Notes under the pieces: generated by a model | Database searches by the model: none | What the model was told of the DNA's origin: nothing | What the model saw: the letters and a program-made list of their open reading frames with translations, nothing else | Program-made: the position numbers and the translations under genes | Part shown: positions 8,804 through 17,680 of the stretch, piece after piece | Numbering within the stretch: the first letter of the stretch is position 1 | Layout of the letters: each line of letters starts with the position of its first letter | Assembly (NCBI RefSeq): GCF_036178145.1 | Contig: NZ_CP108067.1 | Coordinates: forward strand, 6,275,501-6,339,500 | Direction: 5' to 3' | Length of the DNA: 64,000 nt | Origin: Streptomyces sp. NBC_00273 | GTDB lineage: Bacteria; Actinomycetota; Actinomycetes; Streptomycetales; Streptomycetaceae

Positions 8804-9553
8804 ATGACCGAACTCCCGCACTTCGACGTGCTGTTGACCAGGCTGGCGGAGCACCGCGGGCTGGGCGTCGACGGCCTGGCCCGCCTGTCCGCCGTCCCGG
8901 AGCCCGAGCTGCGGGCCGTGTGCGACGGCGCGGCGCCGGAGCCGTCGCTGCTGCGACGGCTCGCCCCCGTCCTCCAGCTGCACGCCGAAGACCTGTTCGT
9001 CATCGCCTCCGTGGCCCTGCCGCCGGAGATGACGCCCCTCGATCCGGACGCCGGGGGAGAAGCGGCCGTTCTCGCCCGGGACGCCATCGGCCTGCCGCGG
9101 CAGGATCTGGAGCGGTTGCGCCGGATCGCGGCGGCCCTGCCGCAGCAGGACCGCACCCGTCCGGCCCCGGAACCGCGCCCGTACCTGCAGTACCCGCCGG
9201 GCCCCGGCGGACTGCTCATGCGCCTGCTCGCCAACCGGAACCTGGGGTGGTCGGCCGGAGCGAGGGTGTTCCTGTCCCTGACCGGCCGGTACTGGTCCCC
9301 GGCCACGTACGGGCAGGTGGGCCGTGGCCTGAAGGAGCTGAGCCCCGATCTCCAGGCCGACTACGCGACCGTGCTCGGCATCCGCGCCGACGATCTCGCC
9401 GTACTGACCGGCATCGGCCTGCCCGACGGACACCGTCCGCCGCCCCTGGCCGCCGTCGAGGTGGCCGGCCTCGTCCGGGACGTCCGGCGCCTGAGCCGGG
9501 AGCAGGTGCGGGAGCTGCGCGACACCGTGGTGCAGGAGCTACGGGTGCCGTGA
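8804..9553 (+). CDS. Putative XRE-like helix-turn-helix regulator
   Basis: A 249-residue soluble protein. Residues about 8-65 look like an atypical XRE/Cro domain (LLTRLAEHRGLGVDGLARLSAVPEPELRAVCDG). A second repeat-like block (about 135-205) resembles it again (LLMRLLANRNLGWSAGARVFLSLTG...GLKELSPDLQADYATVLGI). The protein may therefore hold two diverged HTH-like units. ATG 8804 lies 7 bp after TACGCT (8791-8796), a fair -10 hexamer, and no ribosome site is visible, so the transcript may be leaderless. No ligand domain is recognised. Confidence 0.65.
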   Translation: MTELPHFDVLLTRLAEHRGLGVDGLARLSAVPEPELRAVCDGAAPEPSLLRRLAPVLQLHAEDLFVIASVALPPEMTPLDPDAGGEAAVLARDAIGLPRQDLERLRRIAAALPQQDRTRPAPEPRPYLQYPPGPGGLLMRLLANRNLGWSAGARVFLSLTGRYWSPATYGQVGRGLKELSPDLQADYATVLGIRADDLAVLTGIGLPDGHRPPPLAAVEVAGLVRDVRRLSREQVRELRDTVVQELRVP

Positions 9554-9576
9554 CCGGCCGTCGTCGTCGTCCGCGG

Positions 9577-9629
9577 GCATCCGTACCGGTCAGGGCATCC
9601 GTCCGGTCAGGGCATCCGTACCGGTCAGG
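9577..9629. repeat. Three tandem copies of a 17-18-nt unit
   Basis: Units beginning GCATCCGTACCGGTCAGG occur at 9577-9594, 9595-9611 (one base shorter) and 9612-9629, between two convergent genes. The last copy overlaps the 3' end of the DUF916 gene. Confidence 0.7.
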
Positions 9630-10689
9630 GCGTCCGGGCCAGGTCCGGTACGGGGTGCGGCTGCTCGCCCGCCGCGCGGCGACGTCGGCGCAGCACCCAC
9701 ACCGCGGCGCCCGCGCCCGCCAGCACCAGGAGCAGGCTCACGGCCGGCCAGGGCACGGCGATGAAGTCGGTCCCGGCCTCCGAGACCAGATCGGGGTGGG
9801 CCGCCGCGCCCGCCGTGACCTTGACGGTCACCCAGTCCGACTGGGGGGCGTCCGGCCACGGTTCGGTCAGCTCGATCCGCTGCCCGGGCAGCAGGGACAG
9901 CTTCAGCTCGCGGGCGGGCCGGTCCAGCACCTCGCGCCCGAACAGGCCCTCGGCGGACACCGCCACCTTGGGCTCCACGACCACGTTGCCCCGGTTGACC
10001 AGCGCGTACGAGACCGTGGCGCGGGCGTTGCGCACCCAGGGCAGCAGCGGCGCCGAGCGGCTGACCCGTACGTCCTCCACGCTCAGCCCCGCCGTGACCG
10101 GCCCCGGCACCCGGAAGTACAGCCGGGCGCCCACCGAGCGCTTCACCCCGACCTGGACCTTGCCCTCCTGCTGCACGCCCTCCACGGCGGTGCCCAGGGC
10201 GACGATCCCGCCGACGTGATCACCGGGCGTCGCGTCCGCCGGGACCTTCACGGTGAACGGGATGTCCTTGCGGCCCTTGGCGGGCACGGTGACGGTGCTC
10301 GCGGTCTCCGGTGCCAGTGCGACCCACGCGCCGACGTCCTTCGGCTTCGTCTCCACCGGCAGCAGCGCGAAGGCGCCGCCCTCCGGGGTGTTCACGGCGT
10401 CGGTGGCGAAGACCTGGAACGTCAGCTCCTTGTCGGAGGAGTTCACGATCGTCACGCTGTCGCTCAGCGTGCTCCCGGCCGCGCCCTGGTGGAAGAAGTA
10501 CGCGCGGTCGGTCATCGCCGCACCGGCCGCGGGCGTCGGGAACACCCCCCACGTGCCGTTGTCCGCGGCGCGCGCAGCGGTGGCCGGCAGCAGGCCCGCG
10601 CCGCCGAGCAGCAGACCGAGGAGCAGGCCGTGCAGGAGGGTGCGGGTGCGGCCACGGGTGCGGCTGAGGCTGCGGGTGCGGGTGCGCAT
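9625..10689 (-). CDS. DUF916 (WxL-interacting, peptidoglycan-binding) secreted membrane protein
   Basis: A 354-residue exported protein. The N-terminus has a basic region, a hydrophobic core LLLGLLLGGAGLLPATAARA and a signal-peptidase-like AARA site at about residue 42. Residues about 45-180 resemble the WxL-interacting/peptidoglycan-binding domain family (DUF916): GVFPTPAAGA, then DSVTIVNSSDKELTFQVFATDA. A second beta-rich segment follows, then a C-terminal helix VSLLLVLAGAGAAVWVL with a basic cytoplasmic tail. ATG 10689 has GGAG upstream. The WxL-like partner is transcribed just upstream with a hairpin between them. This pairing is well known in Firmicutes, where DUF916 proteins help anchor WxL proteins to the wall. 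Confidence 0.75.
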   Translation of the reverse strand: MRTRTRSLSRTRGRTRTLLHGLLLGLLLGGAGLLPATAARAADNGTWGVFPTPAAGAAMTDRAYFFHQGAAGSTLSDSVTIVNSSDKELTFQVFATDAVNTPEGGAFALLPVETKPKDVGAWVALAPETASTVTVPAKGRKDIPFTVKVPADATPGDHVGGIVALGTAVEGVQQEGKVQVGVKRSVGARLYFRVPGPVTAGLSVEDVRVSRSAPLLPWVRNARATVSYALVNRGNVVVEPKVAVSAEGLFGREVLDRPARELKLSLLPGQRIELTEPWPDAPQSDWVTVKVTAGAAAHPDLVSEAGTDFIAVPWPAVSLLLVLAGAGAAVWVLRRRRRAAGEQPHPVPDLARTP

Positions 10690-10724
10690 GGGCGGTCTCC
10701 AGTGGGCGCGGAAAAGGGGAAAGG

Positions 10725-10754
10725 GGTGGTGCGGCGCCGGAGCGCCGCACCACC
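10725..10754 (-). terminator. Hairpin between the WxL-like and DUF916 genes
   Basis: A 12-bp perfect stem (10725-10736 against 10743-10754) with a 6-nt loop follows the WxL-like stop by 22 bp and precedes the DUF916 start. It may attenuate rather than fully stop read-through. Confidence 0.65.
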
Positions 10755-10776
10755 CTGGGTCGAACGGCCGGACGGG

Positions 10777-12072
10777 TCAGCTGATCGAGAAGGTCACGAC
10801 CGTCTGGTAGGTGTCCGCGAACATGAAGGGCGGGAGCTGGATCATCCCGGCGCCGCCGACGGCGAACTCACCGCCGGTCAGCTCGTCCCCGCCGGCGGCC
10901 TGGGAGGCCACCTTCATCGGGACGTCGGAGATCGCGCCGGGCGTGCCCGCGGTGCAGGTGCTCGGGCTGTCCGGGTTGGTGACGGTGCAGGACGGCTGGA
11001 TGCCGATCTGCGCCTTCGCCATCGAGTGGCCGGTGGCCTGGTTCAGGAACGGCGTGCGCGTCGCCGTCACGTCCCAGCCGAGCGAACCGCCGCGGAAGTC
11101 CTGGACGGTCGCGGCGTTGAAGACGCCGACCACCGACTGGGCCTTTCCGTTGATGGTGACCGCGCCGAAGCTGACGGCCGGCTGGCCGTCCTTCGGACCG
11201 AGGCCCAGCGGGCCGGGCAGGACCTCGACGTCGACCGGGTTCTTCACGCCGGCCTGCTCCTCCAGGAACACGAAGGCCTTGTACGGGGTGATCGAACCGT
11301 CGATCCTGATCGCGTCGGCCTTCTTGGTGACCGTGATGTTGCAGGTGGCAGCGCCTGACGCGTCGGCCGTGCCCGCACCGGTGTCACCGGTCACCGCGCC
11401 TGCGAGCAGGGCGGAGCAGGTGACGGCGCCCGCCGGGAAGTTGGCGCCGGTCACGGTGACGGCGGTGCCCGCCGGGCCGCTGTTGGGCGTCAGCTTCGTG
11501 GTGATCGGGTCCTTGGGGAGGGCTTCGACCGCGACCGAGCCGAGCGAGGCGCTCGGGCGCGGCGCCGGGGTGCAGGTGGTGGTGAAGACCGAACCGGAAA
11601 GGTCCGCGTCGGTCACCGCGAGGTCCAGGGCCACCTGGACCGTGGTGCCCTCGCTGCCGTCCGGGATCTTGATCGTTCCGGAGAACGCCTTGGGGTCGAG
11701 CGGCTGTCCGGCGATGACCGAGACGGTCTCCGGCGGGCTGGTGACCACCTGGGTGGTGGAGCCGACCTTGAGGGTGATCTTGGAGGTGTTCACCGTGGTG
11801 ACGGAGAACCCGGGGATCAGCGGGCTCGCGCCCGGGTCGATCGTGATCGGAACGACGTCACCGGCCTTGGCACCGTCGGGCAGGGTGACCGTCCAGTTCT
11901 GGTTGCCCGAGCCGTCGGGCTGCGGCGCCGGGGCGTCGCAGTTCTCGAAGACGGCCGTGGTCTTGGTCGCGGCCTGCGCGGAGCCCGCCAGACCCACCAC
12001 CGTGCCCGTCAGGGCCAGGGACAGGGCAGCCGTCCCGGCCAGCACTCTTCGTCGATGCGTTCTCGTACTCAC
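10777..12072 (-). CDS. Secreted WxL-domain-like surface protein with IPT/TIG-like domain
   Basis: A 431-residue exported protein. The signal peptide runs to AGSAQAA (about residue 34). Residues about 185-250 resemble an IPT/TIG Ig-like fold (ITKLTPNSGPAGTAVTVTGANFPAG). The C-terminal 150 residues resemble a WxL domain: SVVGVFNAATVQDFRGGSLGWDVTATRTPF supplies a W-x-V motif. The final TYQTVVTFSIS matches the usual WxL closing strand, but with F-S-I in place of W-x-L. There is no transmembrane anchor, so wall attachment probably depends on the DUF916 partner. GTG 12072 follows GAAGGAGT. Domain calls rest on motif recognition only. Confidence 0.7.
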   Translation of the reverse strand: MSTRTHRRRVLAGTAALSLALTGTVVGLAGSAQAATKTTAVFENCDAPAPQPDGSGNQNWTVTLPDGAKAGDVVPITIDPGASPLIPGFSVTTVNTSKITLKVGSTTQVVTSPPETVSVIAGQPLDPKAFSGTIKIPDGSEGTTVQVALDLAVTDADLSGSVFTTTCTPAPRPSASLGSVAVEALPKDPITTKLTPNSGPAGTAVTVTGANFPAGAVTCSALLAGAVTGDTGAGTADASGAATCNITVTKKADAIRIDGSITPYKAFVFLEEQAGVKNPVDVEVLPGPLGLGPKDGQPAVSFGAVTINGKAQSVVGVFNAATVQDFRGGSLGWDVTATRTPFLNQATGHSMAKAQIGIQPSCTVTNPDSPSTCTAGTPGAISDVPMKVASQAAGGDELTGGEFAVGGAGMIQLPPFMFADTYQTVVTFSIS

Positions 12073-12151
12073 TGGGTCGCGACTCCTTCGTCATGACGAA
12101 CCCCTCCCCCCACCCGCTGTGTGGGGGAGGCCGAGCCGGTGCGGTGGCCGA

Positions 12152-12181
12152 TATTGACGCGTCACCGTGATGAGAAGTCAA
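12152..12181 (-). promoter_or_regulatory. Candidate promoter of the WxL-like gene
   Basis: Reading the minus strand, TTGACT (12176-12181) and TCAATA (12152-12157) are 18 bp apart, 79 bp before the GTG start. This is a fair match to vegetative sigma hexamers and lies between the subtilisin terminator and the gene. Confidence 0.45.
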
Positions 12182-12213
12182 TGACTTGCTTTGCCCCGAA
12201 GCACACAGAAATT

Positions 12214-12246
12214 GATGGCCCATCAGAGGAGGTCTGATGGGCCATC
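12214..12246 (-). terminator. Terminator of the subtilisin gene
   Basis: A 13-bp perfect stem (12214-12226 against 12234-12246) with a 7-nt loop, 30 bp past the protease stop on the minus strand. Confidence 0.75.
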
Positions 12247-12276
12247 GGATTCCGACCGGTCGGGGTGGGCGGGGAC

Positions 12277-13563
12277 CTAGCGCCGGGTGGGCGTGTGGAG
12301 CAGCAGGTTCGGGGTGCCGGTCGGGAGCCCGGTGATCCGGTCGGACACGGCGCTGTGCAGCAGTTCCTCCGACACCTGCGCCGGGGTGCGCGCCGTACCG
12401 CGCGCCAGGATGAGGGCGGCGACCCCGGCCACGTGCGGGGCGGCCATCGAGGTGCCGGAGGCGCGGGCCGTGGCGGTGGTGGAGTCCTTCCAGGCCGAGG
12501 TGATGCCCACGCCCGGAGCCGAGAGGTCCACGCAGGGACCGTAGTTGGAGAACCGCGCCCGCCGGTCCTCGGAGTCGGTCGCGCCGACCGTGATGGCCTG
12601 GGGGACGGAGGCCGGGGATCCGCCGCAGGCGTCCTTGCCGTCGTTGCCGGCGGCCGCGGTGACGGTGATCCCGGAGGCCACGGCCCGGACCACGGCCGTT
12701 TCGAGGGCGTGGCTTCGGCTGCCGCCGATGCTCATGTTGGCCACGGCCGGGGTGGCGGGGGCCTTGGCGGCGTCCTTCACCACCCAGTCGAGACCCTTGA
12801 GGATCGCCGACAGGCTCGCGGCACCACGGCAGTCGGCCACCTTCACCCCGACGAGCGAGACCCCCTTGGCCACCCCGTACGTCTCCCCGCCCACGGTCGC
12901 CGCAACGTGCGTGCCGTGGCCGCTGCAGTCGCGGGAGCTGCTGAGGAACAGCGCGTTGTAGCCGGTGCGGGCGCGGCCGCCGAACTCCACGTGGCTGGTG
13001 TTGATGCCGGAGTCGATGACGTAGACGGTGACGCCCTCGGCCCTGCTGGGGTACGTGTACGAGCCGTCGAGCGGGAGTTCGCGCTGGTCGATGCGGTCCA
13101 GGGGCCAGGGCGCGGGAGCCTGCGGGCCCCGCTGCTGTTCGGGTGCGGCGACGGCGTCCGGGGTGTCGGTGGTGTGGAACTCCGCGTCCGGCTCGACCGA
13201 GGCCACCCGCGGGTCGGCGGCCAGGGCGGCGGCCCGGGCGGCCGTGGTGCGGACGGCGAAGCCGTTCAGGGCGGCCTCGTAGACGGGTCCGACGTCGTCG
13301 CCGGCGTGCACGGCCTCGGCGGCCAGGGCGCGGGTCGGGGTGCGGGAGGCGGTGTCCTTGAGGACGACGACGTAGGGGGCGGTGGCGGAGCGGGGAGCCG
13401 GAGGGGCCCCCGTGACGGGGACGGTGGCCGTGGCGGCCGTCGTGGCCGTGGTGGCCACCGCGAGGAGGGCGGCGGCGGGGAGGAGCGCGGCGAATGCGGT
13501 CATGCGGCCGATGCTCGGCGAGCGGCGGCGCGGGCGCGCGGAGGGTGCGCCGGGTGGGCGCAC
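12277..13563 (-). CDS. Secreted S8 subtilisin-like serine protease
   Basis: About 428 residues from GTG 13563; ATG 13503 gives 408. I prefer the longer form because it supplies the basic n-region (RPRRR) that the signal peptide needs before AALLPAAALLAVATTA. An I9-type propeptide follows (YVVVLKDTASR ... VASVEPDAEFH). The catalytic triad is visible: Asp in VYVIDSGIN, His in GHGTHVAATVGG, Ser in ASGTSMAAPHVAGVAALILA, plus the oxyanion Asn in AAGNDGKDACGG. It is a typical extracellular Streptomyces protease of the S8 family. No ribosome site is obvious at either start. It lies directly downstream of the kinase gene in the same direction. Confidence 0.85.
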   Translation of the reverse strand: MRPPGAPSARPRRRSPSIGRMTAFAALLPAAALLAVATTATTAATATVPVTGAPPAPRSATAPYVVVLKDTASRTPTRALAAEAVHAGDDVGPVYEAALNGFAVRTTAARAAALAADPRVASVEPDAEFHTTDTPDAVAAPEQQRGPQAPAPWPLDRIDQRELPLDGSYTYPSRAEGVTVYVIDSGINTSHVEFGGRARTGYNALFLSSSRDCSGHGTHVAATVGGETYGVAKGVSLVGVKVADCRGAASLSAILKGLDWVVKDAAKAPATPAVANMSIGGSRSHALETAVVRAVASGITVTAAAGNDGKDACGGSPASVPQAITVGATDSEDRRARFSNYGPCVDLSAPGVGITSAWKDSTTATARASGTSMAAPHVAGVAALILARGTARTPAQVSEELLHSAVSDRITGLPTGTPNLLLHTPTRR

Positions 13564-13643
13564 GACACGCCGCCGCACGGGCGGATCCGGGCCGGGCCCG
13601 GCCCTCGCTGTCGCAGGCCGGGCCGGCGCGGGCGACCGCTGCG

Positions 13644-15347
13644 TCAGGCCGCGCGCCAGACCGTCATGTCCGCGTTCAGGGAGCTCGGTAGGTCCCCCAA
13701 CCACGGAGTCGACTTGAGCGTGAGCACGAGCAGTGCGATGTCCCCCGACGGGTGCTTGATGCAGAACTCGCTGCCGGCTGCCGCCTGTCCCAAGCTCTGG
13801 GTTCTCTTGGCCCCCTTCTCGAGGGCGGTCCGGCAGGTGTCGAGGGAGCCGTTCGGTCCGCCCGACAGGAGGGTGATCGCACTCGTGTCGCTCTCCAGCG
13901 TGCAGCCCACCTGTTCGCAGTTGAGGCGCAGGTCCCCGCCACGAGTGGCGCGCTTGACCGGTTCCTTGATGCTGATCGAGTTCTCTTCGTCCAGCGTCAA
14001 CGAGGGGTAGGGAACGGCCTTCGGGGGTGCGCTCACGGACGGGCTCGGGCTCGGATTCGGAGCGGATTCGGCGGCCGGGCGGGTCGGGTCGCCGCTCGCC
14101 GAGCGGGTCCCGCCCGCCGGTGTCCCCTTGGCCGTCGGTGTCCTCTCGGCCGTCGGGGACTTCGCCCGGTCGCGCAGACCGTCGGCCGCCTGGTCGATGA
14201 CCACCCACAGCGTGCCCAGCAGCATTGCGGACGCCGCCACCGACGCGGCGGTGACCAGCGCGTTGCGCCGCCGGCGCCGCCGCCGCTGCTCCGGTCCTTC
14301 GGGAGCCTCCGGATGCGCGGGCTGCGGCGGCTGCCACACCTGGCGCATCGTGTGCGGGGAGCCGGGAGCCGGGGCGTGCGACGCAGTGGATCCCGGTGCC
14401 GGTCCCGGTCCCGGTGCCGGCGCCGACTCGGGTACGGGCTCGGGTACGGGCTCCGGGACCGTCAGCTCCGGTCCGGTCACCTCGCGCCAGAGCGCCGGGC
14501 CGCCGTCCGCGTCGGCGTCCTCGCCCAGCTCCGTCCGGCACCACGCCACGATCTCCGCGGGGGTGGCCCGGTCCTGCGGATCGGCGGCCAGGCACCGGGC
14601 GATCAGCGGACGCAGCTCCTGCGGCAGTCGGGACAGGTCGGGCGCGGAGTGCACGATCCGGTACAGCACGGTCGCGGAGGGGCCGGTGCCGTAGAGGGGC
14701 TCGCCCAGCGCGGCGTACGCCGCCGTCTGGCCCAGCGCGAAGACGTCGGCGGCTGCCGTGACCTCACCCGCCGACGCCTGCTCGGGGGACATGTACTGGG
14801 GCGTGCCGATGGCGGCGCCCGTGGCGGTGTGCGCGGTGGTGTCGGACGCCAGCGAGATGCCGAAGTCGATGACACGGGGCCCGTCGGCGGCGAGGAGCAC
14901 GTTCGACGGCTTCAAGTCGCGGTGCACGATGCCCGCGTCGTGGATGGCCTGCAGGGCCTCGGCCACGCCCGCGAGCAGCCACAGCACGGCGGGCAGGGGC
15001 AGCGGTCCGCGGCGGGCCACGGCCTGCGACAGCGAGGGCCCGGGCACGTAGAGGGTGGCCAGCCAGGGGGGTGTCCCGTCCGCGTCGGCGTCGATCAGCT
15101 CGGCGGTGTACGCGCCCCGGACCCGCCGGGCGGCCTCCACCTCGCGGCGGAACCGCCGCCGGAACGCCGGGTCCTCGGCCAGTTCCGGACGTACGACCTT
15201 GATCGCCACCGGTCGTCCGCCCTGGGTGTGCGACAGGTAGACCCGGCCCATGCCGCCCGCGCCGAGCCGGGCCGCGATGCGGTATCCGGCCACGGTGGAC
15301 GGATCGTCCGCCCGCAGCGGTTCGAACACCTCGGTCGCGCTGTTCAT
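13644..15347 (-). CDS. Membrane Ser/Thr protein kinase (Hanks type)
   Basis: A 567-residue single-pass kinase. The kinase domain (about 20-280) has the glycine loop LGAGGMGRVY, K50 in VAIKVV, HRDLKPSN with D144, DFG at 161-163 and GTPQYMSPEQASAG. A Pro/Glu/Ala-rich linker with repeated VPEP follows, then a polybasic RRRRRRRR stop-transfer and a TM helix (about 370-392). The external C-terminal domain (about 460-567) has four Cys likely to form disulfides (LNCEQVGCTLESD, LDTCRTALEK, SEFCIKHP) and no PASTA repeats, so it is a distinct sensor. ATG 15347 follows GGGGGAGG. The signal and targets are unknown. Confidence 0.9.
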   Translation of the reverse strand: MNSATEVFEPLRADDPSTVAGYRIAARLGAGGMGRVYLSHTQGGRPVAIKVVRPELAEDPAFRRRFRREVEAARRVRGAYTAELIDADADGTPPWLATLYVPGPSLSQAVARRGPLPLPAVLWLLAGVAEALQAIHDAGIVHRDLKPSNVLLAADGPRVIDFGISLASDTTAHTATGAAIGTPQYMSPEQASAGEVTAAADVFALGQTAAYAALGEPLYGTGPSATVLYRIVHSAPDLSRLPQELRPLIARCLAADPQDRATPAEIVAWCRTELGEDADADGGPALWREVTGPELTVPEPVPEPVPESAPAPGPGPAPGSTASHAPAPGSPHTMRQVWQPPQPAHPEAPEGPEQRRRRRRRNALVTAASVAASAMLLGTLWVVIDQAADGLRDRAKSPTAERTPTAKGTPAGGTRSASGDPTRPAAESAPNPSPSPSVSAPPKAVPYPSLTLDEENSISIKEPVKRATRGGDLRLNCEQVGCTLESDTSAITLLSGGPNGSLDTCRTALEKGAKRTQSLGQAAAGSEFCIKHPSGDIALLVLTLKSTPWLGDLPSSLNADMTVWRAA

Positions 15348-15470
15348 CGGCCTCCCCCGATCCCCTGGTCAACCGACGGGCCGACCAGCGAACACCCTAA
15401 GCGCCGCGCAGCGGCCGGAGGTTGCCGGGGAGGCGGCGCGAGGGGCGGCCGGGCCGAGCGGCCGAGCCGA

Positions 15471-15510
15471 GCGGCCGGGTGGGGCGACGTGCGGCCGGGT
15501 GGGTCGACGT
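15471..15510. repeat. Tandem 20-mer in a GC-rich intergenic spacer
   Basis: Two adjacent 20-nt units (15471-15490, 15491-15510) differ at one position, and a partial third copy follows. Just upstream, GCCGAGC is also repeated. They lie between the kinase start and the GNAT stop; no function is evident. Confidence 0.6.
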
Positions 15511-15539
15511 GCGGGCGGGGTGCGGGCGGGCTGCCCCGG

Positions 15540-15953
15540 CTACGGGGCGAGGGGCCAGCCGCGCATCGCGAAGACGCCCTCGTCGCGGGCGCCGGCAGCT
15601 TCGTAGGTGGCCAGGGCGGCCTCGTTGTCGGTGTCGACCCCCACCCACATGCCGTAGCAGCCGCGCGCCTTCGCCTCCTCGGCGAGGGCCAGGGTCAGGT
15701 CCCGTCCGATGCCCCGACGGCGGTACCCCTCGTCCACGGAGAGCTCGTACAGGCACATCTCGGTGCCCTTGTCGGGGTGGCTCATCTCGATGCCGGAGAC
15801 CATTCCGGCGGGGACGCCGTCGACGTAGGCGATGAGCATCAGGTGTCCCGGGGCGGCGAGGAAGCGCTCGGACCACTCCTTGCGGGCAGGCCCGTCGAAG
15901 AGGGATTCGGCGGCTGCGAGCTCGGCGGGGGTGAGGGCCCGGCGAATGTCCAT
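15540..15953 (-). CDS. GNAT N-acetyltransferase (AAC(3)-I-like group)
   Basis: A 137-residue single-domain GNAT protein. The acetyl-CoA loop is GYRRRGIGRDLTLALAEEAKARG (Q/RxxGxG/A pattern). The fold's central strand is MCLYELSVDEGY and the C-terminal strand is WVGVDTDNEAALATYEAAGA. LIAYVDGVPAGMVSG and GTEMCLYELSV resemble the aminoglycoside 3-N-acetyltransferase I group and its many uncharacterised relatives, so the substrate should not be assumed to be a drug. ATG 15953 starts the gene, divergent from the hydrolase at 16095. Confidence 0.8.
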   Translation of the reverse strand: MDIRRALTPAELAAAESLFDGPARKEWSERFLAAPGHLMLIAYVDGVPAGMVSGIEMSHPDKGTEMCLYELSVDEGYRRRGIGRDLTLALAEEAKARGCYGMWVGVDTDNEAALATYEAAGARDEGVFAMRGWPLAP

Positions 15954-16094
15954 GCCGGCCACGATAGTGCGCGCATGACGGATGGTCAGCCGATGCGCAG
16001 CACGGCGTGGCGGCCTCGGCGCCCCCTGATCCGGCCCGATCGACACGACACCCCCTAGCCTGTTGCGCCTGTCGAAGACTTGAGGGGGAACATC

Positions 16095-16865
16095 GTGAAG
16101 AACGCCGTGGTCACGCCCGAGGGCGACCGGATCCGCTGGGTCGAACTGGCGGGGGAGGAGCCGGCCCGGGTGTACGTGCACGGGCTCGGGGCCACCTCGC
16201 CCGCCTACTTCACGGCGAGCGCCACCCATCCGCTCCTGGCCGGGCGGCGTTCGCTGCTGGTCGATCTGCTGGGCCACGGGCACAGCGACCGGCCCGAGGG
16301 GTTCGACTACACCCTCGAAGCGCATGCCGACGCGCTGGCGGCCGCCCTCAACGAGGCCGGTGTGGAGGGCGCCGAGCTGATCGCCCACAGCATGGGCGGG
16401 GCCGTGGCCATCGTGCTCGCGGACCGGCACCCCCGCCTGGTGTCCCGGCTGGTGCTCGTCGACGCCAACCTGGATCCGCAGCAGCCCGTTCCCGCCGCGC
16501 CCGGCAGCAGCGGGATCGCCTCCTACACCGAAGAGGAGTTCCTGGCCGGGGGCTGGGCCGAGGTACGGGACAGGGTCGGCGCGCACTGGTGGTCCACGAT
16601 GCGGCTGGCCGGCCGAACCGCCCTCTACCGCACGGCCGTCCACCTGGCCGCCGGCACCACGCCCACCATGCGCGAGCTGTTGCAGGAGTCGAAGATCCCG
16701 CGCACCTACCTGCTGCCCGAGGCGGACGGCCCGCTCCCGGGCGCAGAAGCCCTCCGGGCCTCGGGCGTGGCCGTCGTGTCCGTCCCCGACTGCGGGCACA
16801 ACATCATGCTCGACAACCCGGACGGCTTCGCCCGGGCCACCGCGGCGGCGCTGGCCCGCGACTGA
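16095..16865 (+). CDS. Alpha/beta-fold hydrolase
   Basis: A 256-residue cytosolic hydrolase. The oxyanion HG motif is in VYVHGLGATS, the nucleophile Ser in IAHSMGGAVAIV, LLGHGHSDRPEGFDY is typical, and the catalytic His is in VPDCGHNIMLDNPDGFA. GTG 16095 was chosen because GAGGGGG lies 6 nt upstream. The substrate is unknown; the spacing is typical of small esterases, lactonases or haloperoxidase-like enzymes. Confidence 0.85.
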   Translation: MKNAVVTPEGDRIRWVELAGEEPARVYVHGLGATSPAYFTASATHPLLAGRRSLLVDLLGHGHSDRPEGFDYTLEAHADALAAALNEAGVEGAELIAHSMGGAVAIVLADRHPRLVSRLVLVDANLDPQQPVPAAPGSSGIASYTEEEFLAGGWAEVRDRVGAHWWSTMRLAGRTALYRTAVHLAAGTTPTMRELLQESKIPRTYLLPEADGPLPGAEALRASGVAVVSVPDCGHNIMLDNPDGFARATAAALARD

Positions 16866-16965
16866 GCGGTCCGGGGCCGGCCTGATCCGGCCGCGGGGCC
16901 TGATCTACCGGACCTGCCTGCCGTGCCTGCCGTGCCTGCGATGGCTGCCGGGCGTACAGCGTGGG

Positions 16966-17490
16966 TCAGCCGTGGGGCCGGGTCGTGGAGGCGGCAGCGC
17001 CGTCCCGGGGCCCCATGGAGCCCGGGGACGGGGTGCCGTCCGTCCAGGCATAGACCCGCTTGCCGCGCACCGCGACCTGGTACTGGTGGGGACCCCGACA
17101 CTCGGACCGCACACCGTCCCGCAGGCTGCCCGGCCACCACCTGGCGTGCAGATCCGGGGTGCCCACCGGCTTCGGCGTGCCCGTGCCGCACTCGGGGCCG
17201 TCCAGCGGGGTCGCGCCGAGGGTGAACCGGATCAGCCTGGCCTCGCCGCTCGTGCGCACCCGTATGCGGACGTCGGTGGCGTCCTTGGGTATCCAAGAGG
17301 GCAGGGCGAACGGCGCCTTCTCGCGGGTGGGGGCATCGGCGGCGCTCGCGAAGCGCTTGCCCTTCTCCTTGTACACCTTGCTGTCGATCGTGTCGGTCAC
17401 GGGGTTGGGCGGCAGATTGGGCAGCGCGAAGGCGGCAGTGGCGAGGACTCCCACGGTGGCTGCTGCGACGACGAGCGGGCGGCGGTTCAT
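16966..17490 (-). CDS. Secreted or membrane-anchored protein of unknown function
   Basis: A 174-residue protein starting MNRRPLVVAAATVGVLATAAFALP, a basic residue pair and a hydrophobic core that looks like a signal peptide or N-anchor. The mature part has SWIPKDATDVRIRVRTSGEARLIRF, a single conserved-looking Cys pair (PECGTG, RSECRGPHQYQVAV) and ends without a second TM. I do not recognise a characterised family. ATG 17490 follows TGGAAG. It is divergent from the phospholipase A2 gene across 190 bp that must hold both promoters. Confidence 0.65.
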   Translation of the reverse strand: MNRRPLVVAAATVGVLATAAFALPNLPPNPVTDTIDSKVYKEKGKRFASAADAPTREKAPFALPSWIPKDATDVRIRVRTSGEARLIRFTLGATPLDGPECGTGTPKPVGTPDLHARWWPGSLRDGVRSECRGPHQYQVAVRGKRVYAWTDGTPSPGSMGPRDGAAASTTRPHG

Positions 17491-17680
17491 GCTTCCAGTG
17501 TCGGCGGGCGGCCCCCGCCGCGCGTCCCTCCTCAGGACGAACCGGGACTGCGCCGCAGGTCCCATACGGACTCATACCTGGGAGGGTGTCGGGTCCGGTT
17601 GCATCGACGCGCAGTAACCGAGGCGTGCCCGCGGGAGTTGGCCGGAGGTGACCCGTCCGCCCAGGCTCCGAGGAACCCCC

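Noticed and set aside
5176..9306. Very long minus-strand open frame (about 1376 codons) opposite iolD-mmsA
   Set aside because: It is the antisense shadow of high-GC genes with clear catalytic motifs; its translation is Gly/Arg/Val/Asp-rich with no domain pattern.
15540..15953. Aminoglycoside resistance acetyltransferase
   Set aside because: The GNAT pattern resembles AAC(3)-I, but most such stand-alone proteins have unknown substrates and there is no resistance or biosynthetic context.
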